The notes under the pieces were generated by a model. It was not told the DNA's origin. It made no database searches and was given only the letters and a program-made list of their open reading frames with translations. A DNA stretch of 29,196 nucleotides from CANHEE01 sp043777755 (GTDB taxonomy: Bacteria > Bacteroidota > Bacteroidia > Chitinophagales > Saprospiraceae), in NCBI GenBank assembly GCA_043777755.1, contig JAYWHK010000108.1, positions 1 to 29,196 of the forward strand. The letters are read 5' to 3'. This document shows positions 7,658-15,897 of the stretch, piece by piece (position 1 is the first letter of the stretch; each line of letters starts with the position of its first letter). The translations under genes and the position numbers were made by a program.

Positions 7658-7703
7658 AAAAAAAGCCTAACGTGTTGATAAACAATACGTTAGGCTTTTT
7701 TTT
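7658..7703. terminator. Strong bidirectional terminator after the CotH-family gene
   Basis: AAAAAAAGCCTAACGT (7658-7673) and its reverse complement at 7687-7702 form a stem with flanking A- and T-runs, so it works in either direction. It starts 17 bases after the stop codon. Confidence 0.9.
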
Positions 7704-7825
7704 ATTAAAACTGGTTAGTGCAGTGAATAAATATATGTCACAACTGATACAAAATCATCAGGAATTAGTCCAGACAAATTGATTTTTGTAATTATTTCAA
7801 CCTAAAACCTACAAAAATTATAAAT

Positions 7826-7932
7826 AAGTGTATGGACAAAATAAACACATAGGAACATAGAACACATAGCATTGAAAATCAATGTACTATGTGTTCTATG
7901 TTCCTATGTGTTTAATATCAAATAATTTTGTC
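7826..7932 (+). repeat. 107-bp hairpin element, copy 1
   Basis: The core is a perfect 27-bp inverted repeat (7843-7869 and 7887-7913) followed inward by ATTGA/TCAAT around an AAA loop. Conserved flanks, GGACAAAATA on the left and ATATCAAATAATTTT on the right, also occur at 29090-29196 in the opposite orientation. No ORF lies inside. It fills the gap between the CotH-family terminator and the promoter of the first SdrD_B gene. Nothing else was found between 7704 and 8015. Confidence 0.85.
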
Positions 7933-8085
7933 TTATTACTTAACTACTAAAAAACTACATAAAAACAAGCCGCACACACGTCATACCTTCCGTTTAAAAA
8001 CATTAAAATTATCCTATATTTTTTATATAAAATACTGAAAACCATATTTTTACATAAAAAACAAACAACAAAATAACATTTTAAC

Positions 8086-8143
8086 AATGTCACATTTTAA
8101 ATAAATTCATAAAACATTTTACTAAACAAAACTCGTAGTTTTG
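8086..8143 (+). promoter_or_regulatory. Promoter and palindromic site of the first SdrD_B gene
   Basis: TAGTTTTG at 8136-8143 fits TAnnTTTG. The palindrome AATGTCACATT lies at 8086-8096, and the shared AATGTCACATTTT ends 37 bases before the box. Both are repeated with nearly the same spacing ahead of the gene at 11127. The predicted leader is about 60 bases. Confidence 0.6.
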
Positions 8144-8212
8144 TGACTTGAAATAAATTACGTAATACTAATTAATTTTTAACGCCTCCTTTCACTCAAC
8201 AAGTTACAAAAA

Positions 8213-10684
8213 ATGAGATTCATTATTATAAGTTTTTTATTTTTATTTTCAAAACAAACGCAAGCCCAAGTATCAGGCAATGTCTTTCGTGATTTTAATG
8301 CGAATGGTATAAAAACAACTGCTGCACCCGACCCAATCGAAATAGGCTTAAAAGACGTAACGGTTAATGCTTATCCGACAACAGGATCTTTAATCACTAC
8401 GAAAACGGATGCTTCGGGTAATTATTCTATTTCGGGTGGCACGGGTCCTTATCGGGTTGAGTTTATTTTACCATCTTATTATTATGCTTCTAAGGGAAGT
8501 GTATCGAATACGACGGTGCAGTTTGTAGCGGCTGGTGGCACGGCGAATTTGGGCGTGAATAGTCCAGAAGATTATTGGAATAACACTACACAAGCAGACC
8601 CTTTTATTTTAGTACCAGCCTATGTGCATGGCGATGTCAATAATACACTTGCTACGGCTAGTTATTCTGGAATTATTCAGATGAACAATAGTGCATCAGG
8701 TTTTACGCCTACCAAAACAAATGTTGCTACGCAACAACAAGTAGGCACGGTTTGGGGCAATGCGTTTCAGCGCAAACAAAATCGTTATTTTTTCTCTGCC
8801 TTTCTAAAACGTCATGCAGGAGTTGGTCCAAAGGGTTTGGGAGGTATTTATATTTCGGAGTTGGTCGGAGCAAATTATGGTTTGGTGGGCAGTTTTTCTT
8901 TGCAAGGTGTCGCACCGAATAATGGAGGAACAACCTTAGATTTTGGAAGTATCACAAGGGTAAGCACACCTAGTAGTAATGATAATTATTTAGCGACAGG
9001 TAGTGTCAATCAATGTAGAGATTTAGACGCTTTTGCTAAAATTGGAAAAATTGGTATGGGAGATATTGACTATGACGAAATCAATAAACTCTTGATTACC
9101 GTCAATCTCAATCAACAAAAAATAGTAACAATCAATGCTGAAGGACTAAGCACTACCTTAAATAATGCGACGACTGCAACGCTTAATCCACTTGTAAATG
9201 CGTATGATATAGGGTCGCTTCCTGGCATACCTACTTGTACCAGTGGCTCACTTCGACCTTGGGCGTTGAAAATGTACAAAGGACGTGGCTATTTGGGTGT
9301 CGTTTGTGACGCTGCGACTTCGCAATCGGTCAGTAATTTAACAGGTTATGTACTTAGTTTTGACCCAACTAACATTGCCGCAGGGTTTAGTACCGAATTT
9401 TCTTTTGGTTTTAATTACAGAACCTCTGTCAATAGAGGTAGTTCGGCTGGTTGGCACGCTTGGGTAAATACTTGGGCGCAAACAGATCAAACAGAATACT
9501 ATCCTCAACCTATTCTTAGTGATATTGAATTTGACGAAAATGGCAGCATGAACCTCTCTATTATGGATCGTTGGGGACATCAAATTGGCGTTGGTCAATA
9601 TAACGCTGTTGCAGGGAGTACGGCTACTACAAGCGGACGTATCATGGGCGATATGCTTCATGTTTGTAAAGTAGGGAATAGTTGGGTAATGGAAGGTTCG
9701 GCTGCAAGCTGTACACCCAATGCCACCAATAGCAAATTAGATGGGGTAGGAGATGGAACAGCACTCCTCGCATCTGAGTATTTTAATGATAGTACAGGCG
9801 ATGCCTTGACAGAAGGTACAGTAGGTGCTATGGCAAAGTTAATGGGAACGAATAAGATTGTCGAAACAATGGAAGACCCCGTTCCTGTTCCTGGCGATAA
9901 TTATCTGTCTTATTTTTCAAATGGATTGTATTGGTTTAATACCTCAGATGGAAGCTGGAGTCAAGCGGCAACCGTAGTACGCAGCAATGATAACACAGCG
10001 GGATTTCCTGGAACAGATTATGGAACTTTTCAAAAAGCAAATGGTTTGGGCGATATTGAATTTGCACTTACGCATCAGCCTATTGAAATCGGCAACCGTG
10101 TCTTCATGGACACCGACAGAGATGGCATACAAGATCCTAACGAAACGGGTATCGGAAGCGTAAGAGTTGAGCTTTGGAAAGCTGGTATTTTTAATTCATT
10201 TGTCAATACAGATGGCAATGGTCAATTTATTTTTACCAATTTATTGCCTAATACAGCTTACGAAATAAAAATTTTAGCAGCAAATATTCCTTCTGGAAAA
10301 GAACTTACCATCAAAGATGTTACCTCGAATGGAGCAATAGATGTTGCTGACAATGATGCAAGTCTTGTAGGGAGCGATGCTGTTATAACTTATACAACAG
10401 GCAATGCAGGAGAAAATAACCATACGCTTGATTTTGGATTTAGACTTCCATGTAACGTTGCTTTTACCTTGACTCAGACCAATGTAACTTGTAATGGCAA
10501 TGCGAATGGAGCAATTACCATTACTACAACATCTGGTACTTCACCTTATGAATACAGCATTGATGATGGCGCAACATACAGCACACCAACTTCAAGCACT
10601 ACAAAATTATACAATAATCTTGTGCCAAATACTTACAAACCTGCGGTGCGAGATACGTACGGTTGTGAGAAAAAATGTAATTAA
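8213..10684 (+). CDS. Secreted SdrD_B-domain surface protein with SprB-like C-terminus
   Basis: An 823-residue exported protein. The signal peptide is at 1-19 (ending TQAQ). Residues about 20-110 form a first SdrD_B-like beta-sandwich (VSGNVFRDFNANG ... TDASGNYSISGG). Residues about 120-620 are a large beta-rich region that reads like a propeller or repeat adhesin (DIDYDEINKLLITVNLNQQKIVTI, DIEFDENGSMNLSIMDRWG). A second SdrD_B domain spans about 624-715, with the calcium-loop-like VFMDTDRDGIQDPNETG and the TDGNGQFIFTNLLPNT strand. The last 77 residues, from C747, are an SprB-like module (TCNGNANGAITI, SPYEYSIDDG, NTYKPAVRD) ending in KKCN. No standard type IX sorting domain is visible. Likely cell-surface adhesion; paralogous to the gene at 11127. 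Confidence 0.85.
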   Translation: MRFIIISFLFLFSKQTQAQVSGNVFRDFNANGIKTTAAPDPIEIGLKDVTVNAYPTTGSLITTKTDASGNYSISGGTGPYRVEFILPSYYYASKGSVSNTTVQFVAAGGTANLGVNSPEDYWNNTTQADPFILVPAYVHGDVNNTLATASYSGIIQMNNSASGFTPTKTNVATQQQVGTVWGNAFQRKQNRYFFSAFLKRHAGVGPKGLGGIYISELVGANYGLVGSFSLQGVAPNNGGTTLDFGSITRVSTPSSNDNYLATGSVNQCRDLDAFAKIGKIGMGDIDYDEINKLLITVNLNQQKIVTINAEGLSTTLNNATTATLNPLVNAYDIGSLPGIPTCTSGSLRPWALKMYKGRGYLGVVCDAATSQSVSNLTGYVLSFDPTNIAAGFSTEFSFGFNYRTSVNRGSSAGWHAWVNTWAQTDQTEYYPQPILSDIEFDENGSMNLSIMDRWGHQIGVGQYNAVAGSTATTSGRIMGDMLHVCKVGNSWVMEGSAASCTPNATNSKLDGVGDGTALLASEYFNDSTGDALTEGTVGAMAKLMGTNKIVETMEDPVPVPGDNYLSYFSNGLYWFNTSDGSWSQAATVVRSNDNTAGFPGTDYGTFQKANGLGDIEFALTHQPIEIGNRVFMDTDRDGIQDPNETGIGSVRVELWKAGIFNSFVNTDGNGQFIFTNLLPNTAYEIKILAANIPSGKELTIKDVTSNGAIDVADNDASLVGSDAVITYTTGNAGENNHTLDFGFRLPCNVAFTLTQTNVTCNGNANGAITITTTSGTSPYEYSIDDGATYSTPTSSTTKLYNNLVPNTYKPAVRDTYGCEKKCN

Positions 10685-10693
10685 TCACAATAT

Positions 10694-10716
10694 GCTAAAA
10701 TTTGAAAATTTTTAGC
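10694..10716 (+). terminator. Weak AT-rich hairpin after the first SdrD_B gene
   Basis: GCTAAAA (10694-10700) and TTTTAGC (10710-10716) can pair 10 bases past the stop codon, with a T-run some 15 bases further on. Likely a modest terminator. Confidence 0.4.
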
Positions 10717-10900
10717 ACAAATAATTTAGATTTTTTTATACAAAAAAGGTAAAAATTAAAGCGATTAAGTTGAATTATGATAGTATTTTAAAGATGAAAT
10801 TACGATATATTAATAAAATATTATGAATTTCTAAGAAAAAAACAATCCGTTTGCTTGTTATACTTTGCTTTGAAATATTTTTTTTTAAAATTATTTTTTT

Positions 10901-11020
10901 TATATAAAAAATTGAAAATCAGCTTTTTATGAGATTAAAATAATTTTTAAATTGCTATTTTTAAATGTCACATTTTTATGTAATCACGATATTAGTGCTT
11001 ATATAAAATTTGTAGTTTTG
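10901..11020 (+). promoter_or_regulatory. Duplicated promoter region of the second SdrD_B gene
   Basis: TAGTTTTG at 11013-11020 is the -7 box. The palindrome AATGTCACATT lies at 10964-10974, and the shared AATGTCACATTTT ends 36 bases before the box. Similarity to the region ahead of 8213 extends further upstream to a shared TTTATATAAAA segment (8025 and 10901, each about 111 bases from the -7 box). The predicted leader is about 100 bases. The rest of 10717-11126 is AT-rich and shows no gene. Confidence 0.6.
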
Positions 11021-11126
11021 CAACTTGAAGAATTTAGACAATGATGAAGCAATTAAAATAATCAATCATTGTTGTGTAATTTTTAAGTATTCATGTCTTA
11101 CTTAATATACTCAATAGGCAAAAGCA

Positions 11127-13973
11127 ATGAGATTAGTTTTTACAATTTTTTTATTTTTATTTTCAAAAAATATTTTTGCACAAGTTAGTGGCAAAGTTTG
11201 GTTGGACAAAGACAACGATGGCATTCTTGACGTTGCTGAAACCACAGGAATCTCTACTGTGACTGTAAAAGGTTTTTGGGATGATTGTGCTGGCAATACT
11301 GGTGTTGTCAATACAACATCTGATGCAACAGGCAATTATATCTTGGCAGGAATACCAAATGGAGCAAAAGTAAGGGTAGAGTTTTCGACCATTCCGAGTA
11401 CTTATTCGCCAAGTTTGGCGGGTAGCTCTAATGGTACAATTACACAAATCGTTACTGCGCCCAATGCGGCTACTCATTTTGGTTTAAAATCAAATTGTAC
11501 GCCCATTGCTTCAAACCAAATCATGCAACCTGGTTATTCTATTTTGACTTGTTTGCCAGGAGCAGACAATGTGGTTTTGGCAATAAAAGACATTCGTCAG
11601 ATGGGTAATCTTTGGGACACGCCAACGAACCGTAATGTAGATTTAAGCGATTATGTTCCTGTAACTAATATGTGGACTTTGAGCCAATTTGGTGGAAATA
11701 AACTTTTCGGATTAGCACTGAACCAAACCGATGGAACAATATACGTAGGCACTTCCGAAATCGTTGGCGATGCACAACACTATGGTGGTCAAGTCCTTTC
11801 CAATAGTATTCCTTCGCAAATTTATAAAATTGGTCCAGTCAGTACAACACCCGTTTTATTGACAACATTACCTGGAAATTTGGGCGTTGGCGGTATCGAA
11901 TTCGACCCCGTGAACAATCAACTTTTTGCTGTTAGTATAGACAATGGTATGATTTATCGCATCAATGCAAGTACTGGTGCAATTGTTCAAACTTACGACC
12001 CCTTGGCTGCTGACAATGCTACTGCCACGCAACTTCCACCTGTTGGAGATGCAATCTGGGCATTGGGCTACAACCAAGTAGAAAAAAAACTGTACTATTC
12101 TGTCATTGAAAACCACTTGGCTTCCGCTGTAAGCTACCAAGCACTCAATGGTAATTTTAATAAAATACGTTCTGTTCAGATTGATGCAAGTGGAGCAATT
12201 GTAACAGCAAGTGATGCCTTAGAAATAACCATTCCGCACGTCGTCAATTCGGTACTTCTAGGCTATTCGGCACCTGTTGCAGATATAGAGTTCAACGCAG
12301 CAGGAACAAAGGTTTTGTTAGCAGAATCTGGTTTTTATATTAGCGTTGGTACTGGATTGTATTATACGGCAGCACATGAAGAAAGGCTTTTAGAATATCA
12401 AAAAACAGGTAGTACTTGGAATTTAGAACCTATCTGGGGAACGAATCTTAACTCAAAATATGATATAGGAAGCCAAATTTCATACAGAGGACTCAATGCC
12501 AGAGGCGGCGCAGCTTGGGCTTATCACGATGTAACAAATAATGTAGTGAATGGTGACGAAGAATTTGTTTTAGCAACCGCAGATGCCATTCATTTACCAG
12601 CTGATGGTGATTCAGATTGGGTTTATGGTTTTCAAATGACTCCTTCTTCTGGTGGAAATAAGACGAATAGTGCTATCGTGAACCTTGGTTCGCAAACTGG
12701 TACAAAATATACTTTCAGTGACGTTGAAATCTACAAAGGCAATCAGTGCGCAAATAACATCGAAATAGGGAACTACGTTTGGTTGGATACAAATAAAAAT
12801 GGCGTACAAGATGCTTGTGAAAACCCTTTATCAAATGTAAAAATAGACTTGAAACAAAGCGGAACAATCGTTGCTACGACCACAACCGATAGTAATGGAA
12901 AATACCTTTTTGGAGGTTCAAACAATACAGGTTTTTCTTTTGAAAACACCACTACGAGCAGCCAAAATATCAACTATCAAATGACTAAAACACTCAATGA
13001 TGCCCGAGAGAATACTGTTCCAAACGTGTTTGCAGGTGCAGGAGGTTTGCTGTTTAACAATCGTTATTTAGGACTGCGTTTTCCTTTTTTAAACATTCCA
13101 AAAGGCGCAACGATTACCTCTGCATCACTTCGATTTACTTCAAATAGTGCTTCTGGTGACATCAATAACGTAAGCATCAAAGGTCATAAAAATGTAAATT
13201 CGACCTTATTCACCCTTGGAAGTGGAACAGATATATCAACAAGATACAATACAGAAGGAACAACGGCTTCCGTCAATTGGACAAATGCTGCGGCTTGGGC
13301 TTTGAATGATTCAGGAGCAAATCAAACTACACCCGACTTGACCGCTATCGTACAAGAAATAGTGAATTTGAGCAGTTGGGAACGGAACAAAACACTCACT
13401 TTTTTAGTCAATGCACCTATCAATGCCAATGGCGCAACAGCTTTTGATGTATCAGGTGACCAAACAAAAGGCGTTATTCTGAACATTAACTTTACAGGAA
13501 CAACCCAAACAACAGGGAGTGCATTGCAGACAAATAGTAGCTATACGATTTGTGTTCCATTGTCACAAACGCCGATTACAGCAACCAATTTGACAATTAC
13601 ACAAGCAAGTAGTACCAGCAATAATGGCAATGACCTTAATGACAACGATGGTACTATTGTTGGGAGCAATGCAGTATTTGCCATCACAACACCAAACGAA
13701 GGAGCAAATCATACGCAAGATTTTGGTTTTACAAGTTCTTGTAACCTTAATTTTACCTTAGCTCAAACCAATGTAACTTGTAATGGTGCAGCAAACGGTA
13801 CAATTACAATTTCTACAACAAGCGGCACAGCACCCTATGAATACAGTATTGACGATGGCATAACGTATGATGCACCAACAAGTAGTACAACAAAATCATA
13901 CAATAATCTCCTACCAAACTCCTACAAACCCGCTGTAAAAGACAGTAATGGTTGTATAAAAAAATGTAACTAA
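11127..13973 (+). CDS. Secreted SdrD_B-domain surface protein with inserted jelly-roll domain
   Basis: A 948-residue paralogue of the 8213 product. The signal peptide ends KNIFAQ. A first SdrD_B-like domain follows at about 20-110 (VSGKVWLDKDNDGILDVAETTG). Next is a beta-propeller-like region at about 165-520 (GLALNQTDGTIYVGTSE, GGIEFDPVNNQLFAVSIDNG, YRINASTGAIVQTY). A second SdrD_B domain starts near 543 (VWLDTNKNGVQDACE), but after DSNGKYLFGG it is interrupted by about 200 residues (596-795). That insert looks like a DNRLRE-type jelly roll (IPKGATITSASLRFTS, VNWTNAAAW, WERNKTLTFLV). SdrD_B resumes at NSSYTICVPL. The C-terminal module, from C872, matches that of the 8213 product and ends KKCN. 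Likely adhesin; probably first gene of an operon with 14039 and 14516. Confidence 0.85.
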   Translation: MRLVFTIFLFLFSKNIFAQVSGKVWLDKDNDGILDVAETTGISTVTVKGFWDDCAGNTGVVNTTSDATGNYILAGIPNGAKVRVEFSTIPSTYSPSLAGSSNGTITQIVTAPNAATHFGLKSNCTPIASNQIMQPGYSILTCLPGADNVVLAIKDIRQMGNLWDTPTNRNVDLSDYVPVTNMWTLSQFGGNKLFGLALNQTDGTIYVGTSEIVGDAQHYGGQVLSNSIPSQIYKIGPVSTTPVLLTTLPGNLGVGGIEFDPVNNQLFAVSIDNGMIYRINASTGAIVQTYDPLAADNATATQLPPVGDAIWALGYNQVEKKLYYSVIENHLASAVSYQALNGNFNKIRSVQIDASGAIVTASDALEITIPHVVNSVLLGYSAPVADIEFNAAGTKVLLAESGFYISVGTGLYYTAAHEERLLEYQKTGSTWNLEPIWGTNLNSKYDIGSQISYRGLNARGGAAWAYHDVTNNVVNGDEEFVLATADAIHLPADGDSDWVYGFQMTPSSGGNKTNSAIVNLGSQTGTKYTFSDVEIYKGNQCANNIEIGNYVWLDTNKNGVQDACENPLSNVKIDLKQSGTIVATTTTDSNGKYLFGGSNNTGFSFENTTTSSQNINYQMTKTLNDARENTVPNVFAGAGGLLFNNRYLGLRFPFLNIPKGATITSASLRFTSNSASGDINNVSIKGHKNVNSTLFTLGSGTDISTRYNTEGTTASVNWTNAAAWALNDSGANQTTPDLTAIVQEIVNLSSWERNKTLTFLVNAPINANGATAFDVSGDQTKGVILNINFTGTTQTTGSALQTNSSYTICVPLSQTPITATNLTITQASSTSNNGNDLNDNDGTIVGSNAVFAITTPNEGANHTQDFGFTSSCNLNFTLAQTNVTCNGAANGTITISTTSGTAPYEYSIDDGITYDAPTSSTTKSYNNLLPNSYKPAVKDSNGCIKKCN

Positions 13974-14038
13974 TTTTTTTTAAAATAATCAAATAAAAAA
14001 GCAATAATTTTTTCTGTAAAATCTTAATTTTTTTCAAA

Positions 14039-14455
14039 ATGAATATAAAATACTTTAAATCAATATTTTACGTATTTTTATTATTAAGTAGTGTGTACAT
14101 CAATGCACAAACTTGTGTAGTCATTACAGAACCACCGCCTACCAATGCAGGTACAGCTGCAAATGCTACAGTGTGTAAAGCGAACAGTGGTCTATCCGTT
14201 ATTGATTTAACTCAAACGCTTACGAATGAAGATACTGGTGGTACTTGGACAATAGCACCAAGTTCTGCAAATCCGAATACGGCTTTTTCGCCAGCAACAG
14301 CAACCTTCAATCCCAATAATTTACCAAATGGCATTTATGCTTTCATTTATACCGTAGGTGCGACTGGCTGTCAAGACGATGAAATGGTAGAAATACTAAT
14401 TCAGCAATGCTGCCTGCCCAAAATATGTAGTCCCGTTACAATTAGACGATTGTAA
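14039..14455 (+). CDS. Small secreted protein with a single Ig-like adhesin domain
   Basis: A 138-residue exported protein whose signal peptide ends YINAQ. The mature part starts TCVVITEPPP, nearly the same start as the next gene (GCVVITQPGA). One domain follows (NAGTAANATVC ... DTGGTWTIAPSSANPNTAF ... FNPNNLPNGIYAFIYTV). It is the Ig-like module found in many copies in large Bacteroidota gliding and adhesion proteins (C-x-x-x-x ... GGTW ... G-x-Y-x-F-x-Y-x-V). Here it stands alone, followed by a Cys-rich end, QQCCLPKICSPVTIRRL. The basic, hydrophobic tail after the cysteines may be an anchoring or sorting signal, but that is inference. It lies 65 bases after the previous gene and 60 before the next, so it is likely in an operon. 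Confidence 0.75.
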   Translation: MNIKYFKSIFYVFLLLSSVYINAQTCVVITEPPPTNAGTAANATVCKANSGLSVIDLTQTLTNEDTGGTWTIAPSSANPNTAFSPATATFNPNNLPNGIYAFIYTVGATGCQDDEMVEILIQQCCLPKICSPVTIRRL

Positions 14456-14515
14456 TTTGCAAATTTAAACATTAAAAAATAATTCATCATTTAATAAATT
14501 TCATCAAAAACGATT

Positions 14516-15727
14516 ATGAAAAAAGTTATTCTTTTTTTTACAGTACTTTTTCTTTTTAAAAATATAGAAATCCATGCGCAAGGTTGTGTTGTCATTACAC
14601 AACCAGGAGCATTAACTGCAAGTATCGCTGGAACAAATATTTTGTGTAATGGTGCAAGCACTGGTGCGGCTAACTTAACCGCTGGTGGTGGTACAACACC
14701 TTACACTTACGCATGGAGCAATAGCGCAACAACCGAAGATTTGACTGCTTTGGCGGCTGGTACATATACCGTAACTGTGACAGATGCAAACAGTTGTTCT
14801 ACAACAGCAAACGTAATTATTACGCAACCAACTGCATTGACAGCAGGTATCGCTGGAACAAATGTTTTGTGTAATGGTGCAAGCACTGGTGCGGCTAACT
14901 TAACCGCTGGCGGTGGTACAACACCTTACACTTACGCATGGAGCAATAGCGCAGTGACAGAAGATTTGACAGGTTTGGCAGCAGGAACATATACGGTAAC
15001 GGTAACAGATGCAAACAGTTGTACCAAGACAGCCACTGTAACACTTACACAACCAACTGCATTGACAGCAAGTATCGCTGGAACAAATGTTTTGTGTAAT
15101 GGTGCAAGTACTGGTGCGGCTAACTTAACTGCTGGCGGTGGTACAACACCTTATTCTTACGCATGGAGCAATAGCGCAACAACTGAAGATTTAACGGCTT
15201 TGGTGGCTGGTACATATACGGTAACAGTTACAGATGCAAACAGTTGTTCTACTACTGCAAACGTAACGATTACACAACCAACTGCATTGACAGCAAGTAT
15301 CGCTGGAACAAATGTTTTGTGTAATGGCGCAAGCACTGGTGCGGCTAACTTAACCGCTGGCGGTGGTACTACACCTTACACTTACGCATGGAGCAATAGC
15401 GCAGTGACAGAAGATTTGACAGGTTTGGCAGCAGGAACATATACTGTAACAGTAACAGATGCGAACAGTTGTTCTACAACAGCAAACGTAATTATTACAC
15501 AATCAACCACATTGGCATTTACAACAACCCAACAGAATGTAAAATGCTTTGGAGGTTCTGATGCAACAATAACTATTTTGGGAAGTGGTGGAACAACTCC
15601 ATATACTTACAGCTTAGACGATGCAGTAACTTTCCCAAGTACAACAGGCGTATTTACAACACTTACAGCAGGAGCTTACAAACCAGCTATCAAAGATAGC
15701 AATGGTTGTGTTATAAAATGTCAATAA
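14516..15727 (+). CDS. Secreted SprB-repeat protein
   Basis: A 403-residue exported protein with a signal peptide ending IEIHAQ. Four 75-residue repeats begin near residue 34. Each has LCNGASTGAANLTAGGGTTP, then YAWSNS, an AGTYTVTVTDANSC segment and a closing ITQPTAL. These are SprB-type repeats, named after the F. johnsoniae gliding adhesin. A fifth, diverged unit follows (QQNVKCFGGSDATITI ... GAYKPAIKDSNGC) and the protein ends VIKCQ. This last unit resembles the C-terminal modules of the 8213 and 11127 products. There is no type A or CHU_C-type sorting domain. At 403 residues it is tiny next to SprB itself. The near-identity of the repeats at DNA level indicates recent expansion and possible repeat-number variation. 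It ends at a strong terminator. Confidence 0.88.
   Translation: MKKVILFFTVLFLFKNIEIHAQGCVVITQPGALTASIAGTNILCNGASTGAANLTAGGGTTPYTYAWSNSATTEDLTALAAGTYTVTVTDANSCSTTANVIITQPTALTAGIAGTNVLCNGASTGAANLTAGGGTTPYTYAWSNSAVTEDLTGLAAGTYTVTVTDANSCTKTATVTLTQPTALTASIAGTNVLCNGASTGAANLTAGGGTTPYSYAWSNSATTEDLTALVAGTYTVTVTDANSCSTTANVTITQPTALTASIAGTNVLCNGASTGAANLTAGGGTTPYTYAWSNSAVTEDLTGLAAGTYTVTVTDANSCSTTANVIITQSTTLAFTTTQQNVKCFGGSDATITILGSGGTTPYTYSLDDAVTFPSTTGVFTTLTAGAYKPAIKDSNGCVIKCQ
14615..15514 (+). repeat. Four tandem 225-bp SprB repeats
   Basis: Units start at about 14615, 14840, 15065 and 15290, with an exact 225-base period that keeps frame. Long stretches are identical between units, including TTTTGTGTAATGG and TACGCATGGAGCAATAGCGC. 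Variation is concentrated in a few codons near SATTEDLT/SAVTEDLT. Such arrays are prone to slippage and assembly collapse. Confidence 0.92.
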
Positions 15728-15758
15728 AAATGTCGTTCTGAACTTCCATAGTGATATT

Positions 15759-15811
15759 GTACACAAAAAAACGCTTTGTCTTTTTACAGACAAAGCGTTT
15801 TTTTTGTGTAC
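15759..15811. terminator. Bidirectional terminator between the surface-protein operon and the protease gene
   Basis: GTACACAAAAAAACGCTTTG runs into GTC at 15759-15780 and pairs with 15789-15811 around a short loop. The GC-rich ACGCTTTGTC/GACAAAGCGT stem is flanked by A- and T-runs. It serves both convergent transcripts. Confidence 0.9.
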
Positions 15812-15897
15812 GATTTTTTTACAAGTAACACTGTTATAAAATGTCATAATCTATTGATATTCAATATTTTAATGACTTATTGACTTGTGACTACTTA

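Noticed and set aside
7704..8212. tRNA or other structured RNA gene in the gap before the SdrD_B gene.
   Set aside because: No T-loop consensus or cloverleaf pairing was seen; the gap is explained by the hairpin element and the promoter region.
14615..15514. Regular repeats considered as a CRISPR-like array.
   Set aside because: The 225-base units are contiguous, in frame and encode SprB repeats; there are no spacers.
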